From NCBI GenBank assembly GCA_964434955.1, contig CAYSXI010000019.1:1-43982 (forward strand): a DNA stretch of 43,982 nucleotides, given 5' to 3'. A program made the position numbers and the translations under genes. This stretch comes from JANQLU01 sp964434955 (GTDB taxonomy: Bacteria > Planctomycetota > Planctomycetia > Pirellulales > Pirellulaceae). Numbering within the stretch: position 1 is the stretch's first letter; each line of letters opens with the position of its first letter. The notes beneath the pieces were generated by a model that saw nothing but the letters and a program-made list of their open reading frames with translations, was not told where the DNA came from and made no database searches. Positions 7,232 to 17,800 of this stretch are shown here, piece after piece.

Positions 7232-8932
7232 ATGAACGCAGCAGCCAACCAAACTGGAAGAACACGTAAGCTCACTCGCTTGTGGAAGTATGCTCTGTCG
7301 GCGGTGATATTTGGCGTGGCGATTGCAGCCGCGATTGGGTTACAGGCCTTCAAAAAAGCGCCCAAGAATCGAAAGTCGATTACAGGGCCCATGCAAGTGA
7401 AGGTCGAAAAGGCCACGAAATTTTCGGGCGAAATCGGGTTCGACATCAACGGCGTCGTCGTGCCCCATCAGGAAATCAAAATCGCACCGGAAGTGGCCGG
7501 TAGAATCGTCGAAAAGTCGCCGAAATGCCAAGCAGGCAAGATCGTTCGCAAGGATGACATTCTGTACAAGATCGATCATGAAGATTACCAGAATGACGTC
7601 GATCAAGCCGAAGCGGAATTGCAACAAGCGATCAACTCATTGGAGGAGAAGCAGGCGGAATTGGCCGGTGCGGAAAAAACCAAAAAGCTGGCGGAAGACG
7701 ATTTCCGTATTCAAAAAAATGAATACGACAAAAGGAAGGAACTAAAACAGCAGGATGCGATTTCGGCCTCCGAGCTTTTGCAAGCCGAAATGAGTAAGTC
7801 GAATGCGGAGCAAGCAAAAATTCGTGCCGATAACGCGCTTGCGAGTTTGAAGAAAAACATCGCACGCTTGAAACAAGCGAAAACGCTTTCGGAGAAGCGA
7901 AAAGAAAAGGCCAAATTGAATCTCACGCGATGTACGATCAAATCGCCAATCGATGGGATCATTGTCAGGGATATGGCCGAAGAAGGCGATTTCGTTCAGC
8001 GCGGTACCCAAATCGCCATTGTCGAAGACTACGCAAAGGTTGAGGTCCAATGCAATTTGCGGCCGGATCAAATTCAATGGCTCTGGGAAAATTCGCCCCG
8101 GGATCAATCCAAGAGCGATCAACGCGACGATGGGCAAGATTCGACAACGGGTCCATCAACGCTCGGGCCCTCGCCCAATTCTCTTTCAAGTAAGGCCGAA
8201 ACGACATCGTCCCAATTGCAGTCATCTGGCATTCAGGACATCGACGAAATCGATTTGAAAGCGTTTCAAGTACCTCGGATCAACGTGGAAATCGAAGCCA
8301 ATTTCGGAAATTCCGACGAACAATTCGTTTGGAATGGAGTCCTCGAAAGCCTTGATGGAATGCAGTTGGACGAGATGACGAAAATGGTTCCTTGTCGAAT
8401 TGTTGTTCGAGAGCGTGTCGTCAATCGGACCAAGCAAGTGAAGCAGGACGACAAGCTGGTTCGAGTCAACGTTGGCAACGACAAGCGGGCGTTGTTGCGC
8501 GGCATGTTTGTCAAAGCGGAATTCAAGATTGATACCGAAAAGTCCCCTCCGGGGTCTCCGGAGTTCATTCAATTCCCTGCCGTGGCGGTCCAACCTGGCA
8601 ATTATGTTTGGACAACTTACCTCGGGCCCAAACCAGAATCGTACAAGGGCTCGGCCGATTCGAATCAATTGGTGCCCCTTGTGAAGCGACACAAAGTAAA
8701 AATCGCAGATCGCTTACCGCCCGATCCTTCGCGGCAATTCGACAAGTATGTTGTTGTTCGAATTGATCCTAGCCAAAAAGGTATTGAACTTGGCGATGAC
8801 CGACGAACGGGAATTCTTCCCGGCGATCAAATTATTTTGACCCCGATGGCCCAGGCCGAACCAAAAACCACGGTCGTCGAAGTTGTTGGGACGGAGCAGG
8901 AAACCAAGTCGAAAGAAAAGGCAGCGAATTAA
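7232..8932 (+). CDS. RND efflux pump periplasmic adaptor (HlyD/MFP family)
   Basis: 566 residues. Adaptor subunits bridge an inner-membrane RND pump to an outer-membrane channel. One N-terminal membrane anchor (LWKYALSAVIFGVAIAAAIG, about 18-37) is followed by the first half of a lipoyl domain (GVVVPHQEIKIAPEVAGRI), a long coiled coil (about 110-225, Glu/Lys/Ala rich), and the second lipoyl half (CTIKSPIDGIIVRDMAEEGD). Then comes a beta-barrel domain interrupted by a polar insertion of about 50 residues (Ser/Asp/Gln rich, about 290-340). The insertion and total length exceed the usual 380-420 residues. The stop codon is directly followed by the pump's ATG, so the two are translationally linked. 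Confidence 0.93.
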   Translation: MNAAANQTGRTRKLTRLWKYALSAVIFGVAIAAAIGLQAFKKAPKNRKSITGPMQVKVEKATKFSGEIGFDINGVVVPHQEIKIAPEVAGRIVEKSPKCQAGKIVRKDDILYKIDHEDYQNDVDQAEAELQQAINSLEEKQAELAGAEKTKKLAEDDFRIQKNEYDKRKELKQQDAISASELLQAEMSKSNAEQAKIRADNALASLKKNIARLKQAKTLSEKRKEKAKLNLTRCTIKSPIDGIIVRDMAEEGDFVQRGTQIAIVEDYAKVEVQCNLRPDQIQWLWENSPRDQSKSDQRDDGQDSTTGPSTLGPSPNSLSSKAETTSSQLQSSGIQDIDEIDLKAFQVPRINVEIEANFGNSDEQFVWNGVLESLDGMQLDEMTKMVPCRIVVRERVVNRTKQVKQDDKLVRVNVGNDKRALLRGMFVKAEFKIDTEKSPPGSPEFIQFPAVAVQPGNYVWTTYLGPKPESYKGSADSNQLVPLVKRHKVKIADRLPPDPSRQFDKYVVVRIDPSQKGIELGDDRRTGILPGDQIILTPMAQAEPKTTVVEVVGTEQETKSKEKAAN

Positions 8933-11900
8933 ATGAAGAGCTTGGTTCGATGGGCGATCAAAAATTCGCCCGCTATGAATGTCATTTTGATCGCTGCCCT
9001 TTTGGTGGGATCGGTCAGCCTGGTGGTGATGCGCCGAGAAGTATTCCCGGAATTTGAATTGGAAATACTGCTTGTCACGGTCCCCTACCCTGGCGCGAGC
9101 CCCGAAGAAGTCGAAGACGGGATTTGCATCAAGCTGGAAGAAGCGTTGCGGAATATTGACGGAGTCAAAAAGATGACTTCGGTTGCCCGTGAAAGCGCGG
9201 GTTTCTTGATCCTGGAACTCAAAAGCGATGTGAAAAACGTTCAGAAGATCCTGAACGAATGCCGGTCTGAAATTGATCAGATTCCCAGCTTTCCAGAGAA
9301 CGCCGAGGATCCAAATGTCCAGCAAATCACCTTCAAGATTCCGGCAATTTCAATTGGGATCAAAGGGCCGGAAGACAGCGAACTGGACGATTTCACGCGC
9401 GAAAAGCAACTCCGGGAATTGGCCGAGAGTATTCGCGATGAGATTTTGACACTACCACCCGCGACACCGAAATCGTGGATTCGTAAACCATTTGCCGGAA
9501 TGATCTCACCGCCAGGGCAACCCGCGATTTCATCTGCCTACATCGTGGCGGCTCGTGACTACCAGATCGATGTCGAAGTTTCCGAAAATCAGCTTCGGCA
9601 ATACGGGCTCAGCATCAACCAGATTGCTCAGATTATCCGTCAACAAAACACCGAGTTGCCGGGCGGCAAAATGGAAACCGACAGCCAGGAGTTAAGGCTG
9701 CGGGGGAATATCAAGCGAACCACGGGCGACGAAATTGAAAGCATCGTTCTGCGAACCCAATCCAACGGTGATTCGTTAACGATTGGAGATGTTGCCAACG
9801 TCAAAGACGGATTTGTCGACTCCACTTCGGAGCATTTCATCAACGGCAGTCGTGGAATGGTGGTCGTTGCCCAACGGACAAGCAACGAAGATTTGTTTGC
9901 CGTTGTCGATACGGTACGTGAATATGTTGCAAATCGTGAAGTGCCTCAAGGCTACGAAGTATCCATTTGGGGCGATACGTCTCTCGATGTTCAGGATCGA
10001 ATCGATTTGCTGAGCCGAAATGGGCTTCAGGGATTGATTCTTGTCTTCATTGTCCTGGCGATTTTCCTGGATATTCGACTTTCATTCTGGGTCGCTTTGG
10101 GAATCCCGGTTTCCATTTTGGGCGCGGGGTTCATTCTGATTTTGCTTGGACAAACTCTGAACATGCTTAGTATGTTCGCGTTCCTGATGGCACTGGGAAT
10201 TGTGGTCGATGATGCGATCGTCATTGGGGAGAACATTTACCAGAAAAGGGAGCAGGGACTTCCCTACGTGCGCGCCGCCATTGAGGGAACCGTCGAGGTT
10301 ATCCCAAGTGTGACGGCATCGGTGCTGACCACGATCATTGCGTTCGCTCCTTTGATGTTTGTGTCAGGAGTGATGGGCAAGTTCATTGCCGTTATGCCGA
10401 TCGCGGTAATCGCGATGTTGCTCATCTCTTTGCTGGAAAGCGCGTTTATTCTTCCAGCTCACCTTGCTCATGACGACAACCTGTTTCTGCGAATGGTGAG
10501 CGTCACGCTTTATATTTTCAAGCCATTCCTGTGGGTAATCAAAAAAGTCAATCGATTCGCCGACGGCGGAATGAAGTTTGTCATTAACCGAATCTATGCA
10601 CCGATGTTGCATTGGTCGTTGAACCACAAGAGCGTGGTTGTTGCGACCGGTTCGGCGGTGCTCATCGTTGCGGGCGGTTTTGTCGGGGCTGGTCTGGTTC
10701 CCTTCGAGTTCTTTCCGAAACTCGATGGCCGCCAGATTTCGGCAACGGTCATTTTCCCGGACGGGACTTCTGAGAAGTTTACGGATGCCGGCACCAAGGA
10801 ACTTGAAGCGGCCATTGAACGCGTTCGCGAGAGAATCAATGACGAACGTGGGGAAAATGTTGTCGAAATCGTCTATCGCCGCACGGGCGAGGTTGGAAGT
10901 GCCGGGCGAGGTCCCAATGGCGTTACCAATGGGAGCCATGTCGGAACCGTCGAGGTTGACCTCGTTTCTTCGGCGGAACGAACCGTCACAAGCCAGGAAA
11001 TCACCGAAATGTGGCGCGAAGAAGTGCCCAAGATTCCCGGAGTTGATTCGATTCAATTCGGTTCCGCTTCCATGGGACCTGGCGGGGCGAAAATTGAGCT
11101 GAAATTGCTCGCGCCGAGTTTTGACGCGGTTGAATTGAATGAGGCCGTCGAAGAAGTCAAAGAGTACCTGGCAACCAAAGCAGGCGTCTACGACATCGAA
11201 GATGATATGCGTGAGGGCAAACTGGAGATGATCCTCACGCTTAACGAAAAAGGGAAGGCGCTCAATCTGGACGAAAACGTGCTTTCATCCAACGTCCGTA
11301 GTGTCTTTTATGGCAGCGAAGTTATGAGGCTTCAGCGCGGTCGAAACGAAGTCAAAATCATGGTTCGTTACCCCGAAACCGAGCGTAACTCTTTCTCGGG
11401 TTTTGAGGAGATTCGAGTTCGTGACAATCAGGGCAATGCTCATCCACTGACGGAAGTTGCCAATCTGGAGCTGTCCCGGGCACCTGCAGAAATCAATCGA
11501 ATCAATGGGTATCGTTCGATTACGATCACCGCCGACGTGAAGAAAGGTGAGGCCGACTCACGGGCGATTGTCGCCGAAATGAAAACCAAAGTCATTCCGG
11601 AGTTAATCGAAAAATACCGAGTCGAAAAGGGCGTCACGGTTCAGGTCGATTGGGAAGGCGAAGCCCAACAGTCAGCCGACGCGTTCTTCAGCATGTTTGT
11701 CGGTTTTGTCATCGCCATGTTCTGCATGTATTGCCTGCTGGTATTGGCATTCCGTTCCTACATTCAGCCCATGATTATCCTGGCGATCATTCCATTTGGT
11801 GCCTTGGGGGCAATTTTTGGACATGCAATCATGTCACTCGACTTGACGTTGTTCAGCATGTTTGGATTGATCGCGTTGACGGGCGTCATTGTCAACGACT

Positions 11901-12280
11901 CCATTGTTTTGGTGGACTTTATTAACCGTCACGCGAAGGAGTTTCCAAGTATCTACGATGCATTGGTTGCTGCCGGGAAGCGTCGATTCCGACCGATCAT
12001 GCTGACCTCATTTACGACGGTCGCCGGTTTGTTCCCGATGCTTCTGGAACGCTCTTTCCAGGCTCAGGTTTTGATCCCGATGGCGGCAAGTCTTGTATTC
12101 GGTTTGCTGACAGGAACGATTTTGATCCTGTTCCTGGTTCCCGTTTTCTACAAGATTTATGTCGATGTCTTTGAGTTGTTCACGCGGACGCCGTTTTCGA
12201 TCAGCGATGACATTGAAGAGAAAGCGGATTCGGTGATGACCAGGACGCCCGAAATGATGGGCCCGGACGCGTCGGCTTGA
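8933..12280 (+). CDS. RND-family efflux transporter permease (AcrB-like)
   Basis: 1115 residues, a proton-driven exporter trimer of the inner membrane. The layout is one N-terminal helix (MNVILIAALLVGSVSLVVM), a large periplasmic loop, a six-helix bundle (about 360-530), a second periplasmic loop, and a second bundle (about 905-1080). The proton-relay acid pair is present in TM4 (GIVVDDAIVIGENIY). In TM10 the usual Lys region instead reads GVIVNDSIVLVDFIN, a form found in the RND subgroup that lacks the AcrB lysine. Early motifs such as PYPGASPEEVEDGI are typical. The start follows the adaptor stop with no gap. No outer-membrane TolC-like gene is in the window, so the channel must be shared or encoded elsewhere. 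The substrate is unknown. Confidence 0.95.
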   Translation: MKSLVRWAIKNSPAMNVILIAALLVGSVSLVVMRREVFPEFELEILLVTVPYPGASPEEVEDGICIKLEEALRNIDGVKKMTSVARESAGFLILELKSDVKNVQKILNECRSEIDQIPSFPENAEDPNVQQITFKIPAISIGIKGPEDSELDDFTREKQLRELAESIRDEILTLPPATPKSWIRKPFAGMISPPGQPAISSAYIVAARDYQIDVEVSENQLRQYGLSINQIAQIIRQQNTELPGGKMETDSQELRLRGNIKRTTGDEIESIVLRTQSNGDSLTIGDVANVKDGFVDSTSEHFINGSRGMVVVAQRTSNEDLFAVVDTVREYVANREVPQGYEVSIWGDTSLDVQDRIDLLSRNGLQGLILVFIVLAIFLDIRLSFWVALGIPVSILGAGFILILLGQTLNMLSMFAFLMALGIVVDDAIVIGENIYQKREQGLPYVRAAIEGTVEVIPSVTASVLTTIIAFAPLMFVSGVMGKFIAVMPIAVIAMLLISLLESAFILPAHLAHDDNLFLRMVSVTLYIFKPFLWVIKKVNRFADGGMKFVINRIYAPMLHWSLNHKSVVVATGSAVLIVAGGFVGAGLVPFEFFPKLDGRQISATVIFPDGTSEKFTDAGTKELEAAIERVRERINDERGENVVEIVYRRTGEVGSAGRGPNGVTNGSHVGTVEVDLVSSAERTVTSQEITEMWREEVPKIPGVDSIQFGSASMGPGGAKIELKLLAPSFDAVELNEAVEEVKEYLATKAGVYDIEDDMREGKLEMILTLNEKGKALNLDENVLSSNVRSVFYGSEVMRLQRGRNEVKIMVRYPETERNSFSGFEEIRVRDNQGNAHPLTEVANLELSRAPAEINRINGYRSITITADVKKGEADSRAIVAEMKTKVIPELIEKYRVEKGVTVQVDWEGEAQQSADAFFSMFVGFVIAMFCMYCLLVLAFRSYIQPMIILAIIPFGALGAIFGHAIMSLDLTLFSMFGLIALTGVIVNDSIVLVDFINRHAKEFPSIYDALVAAGKRRFRPIMLTSFTTVAGLFPMLLERSFQAQVLIPMAASLVFGLLTGTILILFLVPVFYKIYVDVFELFTRTPFSISDDIEEKADSVMTRTPEMMGPDASA

Positions 12281-12335
12281 GCGAGAGCCAGTCAGCGAGA
12301 GCCCGTTAGCGAGAGCCCGTCAGCGACTGCCGGTG
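12280..12335. repeat. 14-bp tandem repeat, four units
   Basis: Units at 12280-12293, 12294-12307 and 12308-12321 follow AGCGAGAGCC(A/C)GT(C/T), with a decayed fourth unit at 12322-12335. The first unit begins on the last base of the RND stop codon. No reading frame or hairpin with a T-tract explains it. Confidence 0.85.
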
Positions 12336-12462
12336 TTGGCAAGCGAAACCGTCAGGTATTTCGGTACCAGTGCAATTAGGTGCGTGCTCAAGCTCGAGTA
12401 CGACTTGTCGTTTGGCGCATGTTTGTTTCGTTGGGCGGAGAAGTGCCACGACGGCAAGATGC
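12336..12462. other. Convergent intergenic tail without a gene
   Basis: The stretch between the RND stop plus repeat and the 3' end of the minus-strand zinc-finger gene. I see no strong terminator hairpin and no coding signal here. Confidence 0.5.
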
Positions 12463-12849
12463 CTACGTCATGCACTTGAAACTCTTGGCGTTTTGACTGC
12501 CAGAGATTTTGAACAAAGTAATTCCGTTGGCCTCGTAAAGATTCAGGCAAGGCGGGCAAAGTTCAAGGTGCGTTCGGATCATCGCCATCTCGTGTTCACT
12601 AAACTCCCGGCGTGAGAACTTGGCCACCAACTCTTTCATCTCGTCGCACGAGTAAAACTTCTTGATGGGAGCAGCGGGTTCGCCTTCGGCAAAGAAACCA
12701 CCGATAAGACTCGCGATGAGAACTCCGGAAGCGCCCGTTCCAACGGCAAGCAGGAACCGACGGCGCTCCGCGGTCTTTGACTTTTTTAATTCACTGATGA
12801 GACCCGAAGGACAACTGTCCCACTTGTCTTTGGACGAGTTTTTGTTCAT
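12463..12849 (-). CDS. Exported or membrane-anchored zinc-finger (anti-sigma-like) protein
   Basis: 128 residues. After a polar N-terminus comes AERRRFLLAVGTGASG and a hydrophobic stretch to about residue 52, which fits a twin-arginine (Tat) signal or a signal anchor. The C-terminal part reads YSCDEMKELV, a helical segment, then HLELCPPC. A Cys followed by HxxxCxxC is the pattern of the anti-sigma zinc-finger (zf-HC2) domain. In ordinary anti-sigma factors that domain is N-terminal and cytoplasmic, whereas here it follows the membrane or signal segment and would lie outside the cytoplasm. It lies 131 bases downstream of the Crp-type gene on the same strand, with an inverted repeat between them. 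The function is not established; an exported metal-binding protein is the safest reading. Confidence 0.7.
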   Translation of the reverse strand: MNKNSSKDKWDSCPSGLISELKKSKTAERRRFLLAVGTGASGVLIASLIGGFFAEGEPAAPIKKFYSCDEMKELVAKFSRREFSEHEMAMIRTHLELCPPCLNLYEANGITLFKISGSQNAKSFKCMT

Positions 12850-12909
12850 AGGCTGTTCGAGGCGAGTTGCGAATCAACCGAGTGTTCGATTCGCAAAAGA
12901 GTCCGTGGA

Positions 12910-12929
12910 CTGTACTTGGAAGTGTACAG
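12910..12929. promoter_or_regulatory. Inverted repeat upstream of the zinc-finger gene
   Basis: CTGTAC (12910-12915), eight spacer bases and GTACAG (12924-12929) form a perfect 6-bp dyad 61 bases before the zinc-finger start. Spacing and symmetry suit a dimeric regulator; the neighbouring Crp/Fnr protein is the obvious candidate, although the half-site is not the classical TGTGA. Confidence 0.45.
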
Positions 12930-12980
12930 ACTATTATCGACCCGCGGGTCAATTGAGGTCAGTTGAGCAAATCACACTGC

Positions 12981-13790
12981 CTAAATAATGCCAACTTTGC
13001 GTTGGTGAAATTCTGAACCAATCCGCTCATTGGCGGCCGGGGTGCCCGAATTGGGCGGACTGCCGGCGGCCGAGGGTGGATTCTGGGATCGCAGTTGAGG
13101 AACCTTTTCCTGGACTTGTCGAGCCAATCCCGGAAGATTCAAGATCTTGATTCGACGCCTTGCAATCTCAAGAAATCCTTCCGATTGCAATTTGCCAAGC
13201 ACGACCGTCACGGTCTCCCGCGTGCTGCCGATGATGTTGGCCAATTCCTGGTGGGAAAGCTTCAAATTCAAGTGAGTTGCGCCATTTTCGACTTGGCCGT
13301 ACTGCTCAACCAACTCCAGCAGCAGCAGGACGAGGCGCTCGCGGTTGGAACGGAATAGCAAATTGCGAAGTCGCTTTTCAATTCTTTGTCTTCGCGTTCC
13401 GATCAACTTCGTGATACCAAATGACACGTCGGGATACTGGTGCATCAGCCATTGCATATCCGCTTTGGGAATGACCACGACCTGGCAGTTTTCCGCGGCC
13501 TCCGCGTATTCGTTTCGCTGCTGACCTTCAACAACCGCAAGTTCGCCGAAAATCTCGCCTGGATCCACGAAAACCAGAATCGACTGTTTGCCCTCGGGTG
13601 TCAGGTGGCAAATCCGGACTCGCCCATTGATCAAGAGCATAACGCCGTCAGCAACATCGGCGGGCAGGTAGATCGGTTCACCTTTACGAAAGCTGCGGGT
13701 TTTCGACCGACTTTCGACCCTTCTAAGAATTTCCTCATTCAAACGCGAAAACAAATCGCAACGATGGATATGCCAATAATTCTGGGGCAT
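12981..13790 (-). CDS. Crp/Fnr-family transcriptional regulator
   Basis: 269 residues. The N-terminal cyclic-nucleotide-binding-type domain (about 10-125) includes LINGRVRICHLTPEGKQ, then the phosphate-binding-cassette region DPGEIFGELAVVEGQQRNEY. A dimerisation helix (FGITKLIGTRRQRIEKRL) leads to a winged helix (about 175-220) with the recognition motif SHQELANIIGSTRETVTVVL, typical for Crp/Fnr. The last 45 residues are Pro/Ser/Asn-rich and dispensable-looking. No N-terminal cysteine cluster is seen, so it is not a classic oxygen-sensing FNR; whether it binds cAMP cannot be told. It probably regulates the neighbouring zinc-finger gene. Confidence 0.92.
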   Translation of the reverse strand: MPQNYWHIHRCDLFSRLNEEILRRVESRSKTRSFRKGEPIYLPADVADGVMLLINGRVRICHLTPEGKQSILVFVDPGEIFGELAVVEGQQRNEYAEAAENCQVVVIPKADMQWLMHQYPDVSFGITKLIGTRRQRIEKRLRNLLFRSNRERLVLLLLELVEQYGQVENGATHLNLKLSHQELANIIGSTRETVTVVLGKLQSEGFLEIARRRIKILNLPGLARQVQEKVPQLRSQNPPSAAGSPPNSGTPAANERIGSEFHQRKVGII

Positions 13791-14854
13791 TACAGATCCT
13801 GTTCCTAAAAAATCTCCGACAAGCCTCTCGCACTTACTGTTACGACTCCAATCAGTTTGCCGTTCGCGAGTTCACGCCGCTGAAGACCGTTTTTCGGAGT
13901 CAAAATTCGCGTTAGCGCCAGCAAAAGTTGTTTTTTGCCTGCAAAACGCGACAAAACGAAAGACGCCGCCAATGATAAATTTCTTACGGAAATTTCCTGC
14001 ATTTGCAGGATATGTATTCCAGTTCACAAGGCGGTGTGGTTCGCAGCTAGGGATTCCGTTGGAAGTAGAGGATTTGAATCACAGCTAACCGGGTTTACAT
14101 CCAATGGCGGTCCCAGGTTTTAAAAAGCCTGCAAAAAACTGCCTCGAAAAAAAGTTCCACCGAGCGGGCACTTCGCGTTTTTTTCCAAGGCGAAATTGAG
14201 CTGCTCAACTGAGAACACAAAAACTCCCTCGAAAATTTTCCTAGATCAACGAGATCACGGGCAGGTACAAGGTCAGTCAGAGGATTTCAGACCGGCGCAT
14301 TTCAAACCGGCGCATTTTAGACCGGCGTATTTCAACTGCCGATGTTCGAGCGGCGTCGAAGTTTTCGGCCGACACTCAGTTTTCGATCAACAACCTGATG
14401 GCAGTCCACTCCTCGACTTGAACGCCCGATCGCGCTTTGCATCGAACGGTGCCCCGCTCGCGATTTTTCATCCAGGTTATTCAAACATCCCACATCCGGC
14501 TGGGTAAGCGTTTCCCAATCTCGGAAGGCGACCATCGGGCTCGAACTCCGCCTTGCAAGCAAGAACTTGGGTTTAACACCCGCCCGATTTATCAGAATCC
14601 CCATTCCAATTTCTCCAAGTTAACGGCCAGGTGTGAATTTATTTGGCTAGTTCCGGTTGAAGCGGTCGATTTAGTTGCACGGGTTCTCGGGATGATGCCG
14701 ATGATTTTGGACAAGAAGTGATGTCGCGCCCTGACATCCCGCGACTCTACGTAAGACCCAGAATCTTTACGACGAAAGCGGACAGAAGACACGACCCTGC
14801 GTGGTGACCCAAAAACCACGAGTTGCCTGTCAGCCAAACACGGACAAACGAGAA
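13791..14854. other. 1-kb intergenic region with short repeats, no convincing gene
   Basis: The region lies between the divergent crp-type and secretin genes. Visible elements are an inverted repeat TCCTGCA-TT-TGCAGGA (13995-14010), suitable as an operator, and a 15-bp repeat in three copies (14286-14300, 14301-14315, 14316-14330; core ACCGGCG). The short open frames on both strands lack good starts and overlap each other. It probably holds the promoters of both flanking genes, but I could not place them with confidence. Confidence 0.5.
14286..14330. repeat. 15-bp tandem repeat, three copies
   Basis: Three units, TTCAGACCGGCGCAT, TTCAAACCGGCGCAT and TTTAGACCGGCGTAT, lie head to tail. A fourth diverged unit begins at 14331. 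It is not part of a supported gene. Confidence 0.85.
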
Positions 14855-17800
14855 ATGACTGTTTTCAATTTAGTTACGCGCAAAGGGCTTGCGCGCCGAC
14901 CGATCGTGATTACATTCTCCCTATTGGGAGGACTCGTGATCGCTTTGGGAGTGATTGCCCAGCAACACAAACGGCCGTCAGAGCATACGGTCACCCAAGC
15001 GGACGAACTCCGCGAACATGCAAAAATTGAAAATCGAAGTGCTGTTACCACGCCTGCGAACACTTCGTTTCCGTCGACATTCGCTTCCGAAGAATCCGAA
15101 AGTGATTCTTATCAACTGCGGCGGCTGAACTGGCGACAATTCGAATCGGCGATGGTCCGCACGTGGGGACGCGCAATCGCCGCCGAAGCCGAAAAAGACG
15201 GTCGACAGATGAAGGTCGTTTTGCCGACCGGTCGCTACCAGAGCACCCGTCAGCCTTCCGAGTATTCGGTCGTGATGCGAATCGATCGCGTCAACAATCG
15301 ATTGACGTTTCACGGACCCAAGAATCTGACCAAGTCCTGGCAGAAAGTGGTCCGAGCCCTTGATAGTGGCGGACAAATCGGAAACGAGCAACAAAAATTG
15401 GTTGCGATGCGAGCGGCTGACACGCCAGTCTTGACCAAAGCGGTCAACATGCTGACTTCCTACCAGGAATCTCCGCAGGAAGGTCGCCGTCAGGAAAACG
15501 ACGTACGCCGAGCCGTTCGATACCAGAACAATGCTCGCCCCAACAAGATGGCCGTCGTTTCAAGTGTTAATCAGGATCCCGCCAATCCGAATCAGGATTT
15601 GCCGCCTGTTCAACAGGATGACAATAGTGGGATTATCGGCCCCGTCCGAATCGAAGTCATTCCCGAGTTGGGAACGATCATCGTTCGCGGCGAAAATCCA
15701 GAGGACGTCAAACGCGTCCAGGACTTGATCAACAAATTGATCGGATCGGCCGAATCATCAAAACCCAACCTCGAAACAATCGAACTCAAGAACGCAAACG
15801 CCGAACTCATCGCGCCACAAATTCAGACTCTCTACGATGCGAATTTCCAAGCCCGACAGGGTTCGGTCACGATTTCACCAATCAAAGAGCTTAACTCCTT
15901 GATGGTCGTTGGTCCGACCGGTGCGGTCGCAAGCGTTAAAGCTTTGATTGAAAAATTGGATGTGCCTACCGACAATCGCGCGTCAGATTTCAAAGTCTAT
16001 TCGCTTAAAAACATGTCTGCTGTTGACGCGAAAAACCGCGTGGACGGCTATTTCCTTGGAGGCCAGCGAACAGCGGCTGACGGAAGCCAGCTTCAAACGG
16101 TTGTCACCGTGGCTGATTTCCGCAGTAACCAGCTAATCGTCAAAGCAAGTCCTGTTGACCTGATTCAAGTCGACAAGATCATTCAAAGCCTCGACATCGA
16201 GGGCGACGCCAACTCACCTGCCAACGTCGTTGAGATCGTTCAATTGAAAAATCAAGTTGCCGCGGAACTGGCCTTGGTGCTTCAAGACGCGATCAACGGT
16301 CAACTGCCGGGTGCCGGTAACGGGCAGCGTCCCGTGGGCCAAGGCGGTCTTGGTGGAAACCAAGGCGGTGGAGGACAAGGTGCTGGTGGCGATGTAACTC
16401 AGGGACAGGCCGGTGCGGCCGACCCAAACAGCGTCGTCTCACAGGTTCGTTCGGCCCAGTTGCGAATGATGATGTTGGACCGGGATGGCCGACTGATCGA
16501 GTCCGGCTTCATGTTTGACGTGCGAATTACAGCCGACGCCAACAGCAACTCTCTCGTCGTCCAAGGACCTCGAAAGAGCATTCCATTGATCAAGGAATTA
16601 ATCCGTCAGCTGGACAAGATTCCCGATGTCGAGACCCAGATCAAGGTCTTCCAAATTGTTAACGGTAACGCGGAAACGCTCTACAACATGCTTCAGGCTT
16701 TGTTCAACGGACAAGCCGGTGGCGGTGGTGGAGGTCAGGGCAACTCGGTCTTGCCACTTCAAGCGGCTGCCAACACCGACGGAGCGTCGCTCGCCAACTT
16801 GCGATTCACGTTTGAACCGCGAACCAACAGCATTATTGCTTCGGGTTCCGCCGGCGACCTTCAGGTGGTCTACGACCTTTTGCTTCGCCTGGACGTTGAC
16901 GAGGATATTCGTGACCAACAAGTCAATATTTATCGCCTGGCCAATGCCCCGGCTCCGGATATCGCCGAAGTCATCAACGCTTGGCTGGATTCACGTCAAA
17001 CGTTGAACGACACGATCGATCCAAACTCGGCCTCCGATTTCGCGTCGACTCGCCGAAACGTAACCGTGATCGCGGAGCCCTTCAGTAACTCGCTGATTAT
17101 CCAGGCAAGCCCTGAGTACATTACCGAGGTTGAGCGAGTCATTCGCACGGTTGATCGACGGCCACCGATGGTGAAAGTTCAAATTTTGATTGCTGAAGTT
17201 TCGCTCGGCGATACCACCGAATTCGGCGTCGAAGTTGGAATTCAAGATTCCCTGTTGTTTGATCGCGGCGTTGGGGTGGTTGGCTTCCCATTCAATCAAC
17301 AATTGCTGGGCAACAATACGACGGACCTGGCATTGGCAACTCGCGAAGCTTTGGCGGGCCAGGCCCTGTCGAACCTTGGCGTTGGACGAACCAACTCAAC
17401 AACCGGTTACGGTGGCTTGGTTCTGTCGGCGGGCAACGAATCCATCAACATCTTGATGCGAGCGTTGAAAGACCGCCGTCGAACGCGAATTTTGGCGACG
17501 CCACAGATCACGACCCTGGATAACCTTCAAGGTGCGATCTCCGTAGGTGAAGAGGTTCGATTTATCGAAGAAGTCAGTCAAACGAACTTCGGGATCACGA
17601 ACTCGACCACACCGGTAACAGTCGGTGTCATCTTGTCCGTGACTCCTCGAGTCAGTACCGACGGAAGCATCGTGATGGCCGTCGATGTTACCAAGTCAAG
17701 TCTTGGAGCGGAGGAAGAAGGGACTGCCGTATTCGTAACCAATGACGGCCAAGTGATTCGAGCTCCTCGAATTAACACAACGTCGGCTCAAACAACGATC

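Noticed and set aside
13805..14002. 65-residue minus-strand frame just before the Crp gene
   Set aside because: No ribosome-binding site; its start lies inside the TCCTGCA palindrome, and the composition is not convincing.
14196..14507. 103-residue plus-strand frame containing FRPAHFKPAHF
   Set aside because: TTG start without a ribosome-binding site; the protein repeat is only the translation of the 15-bp DNA repeat.
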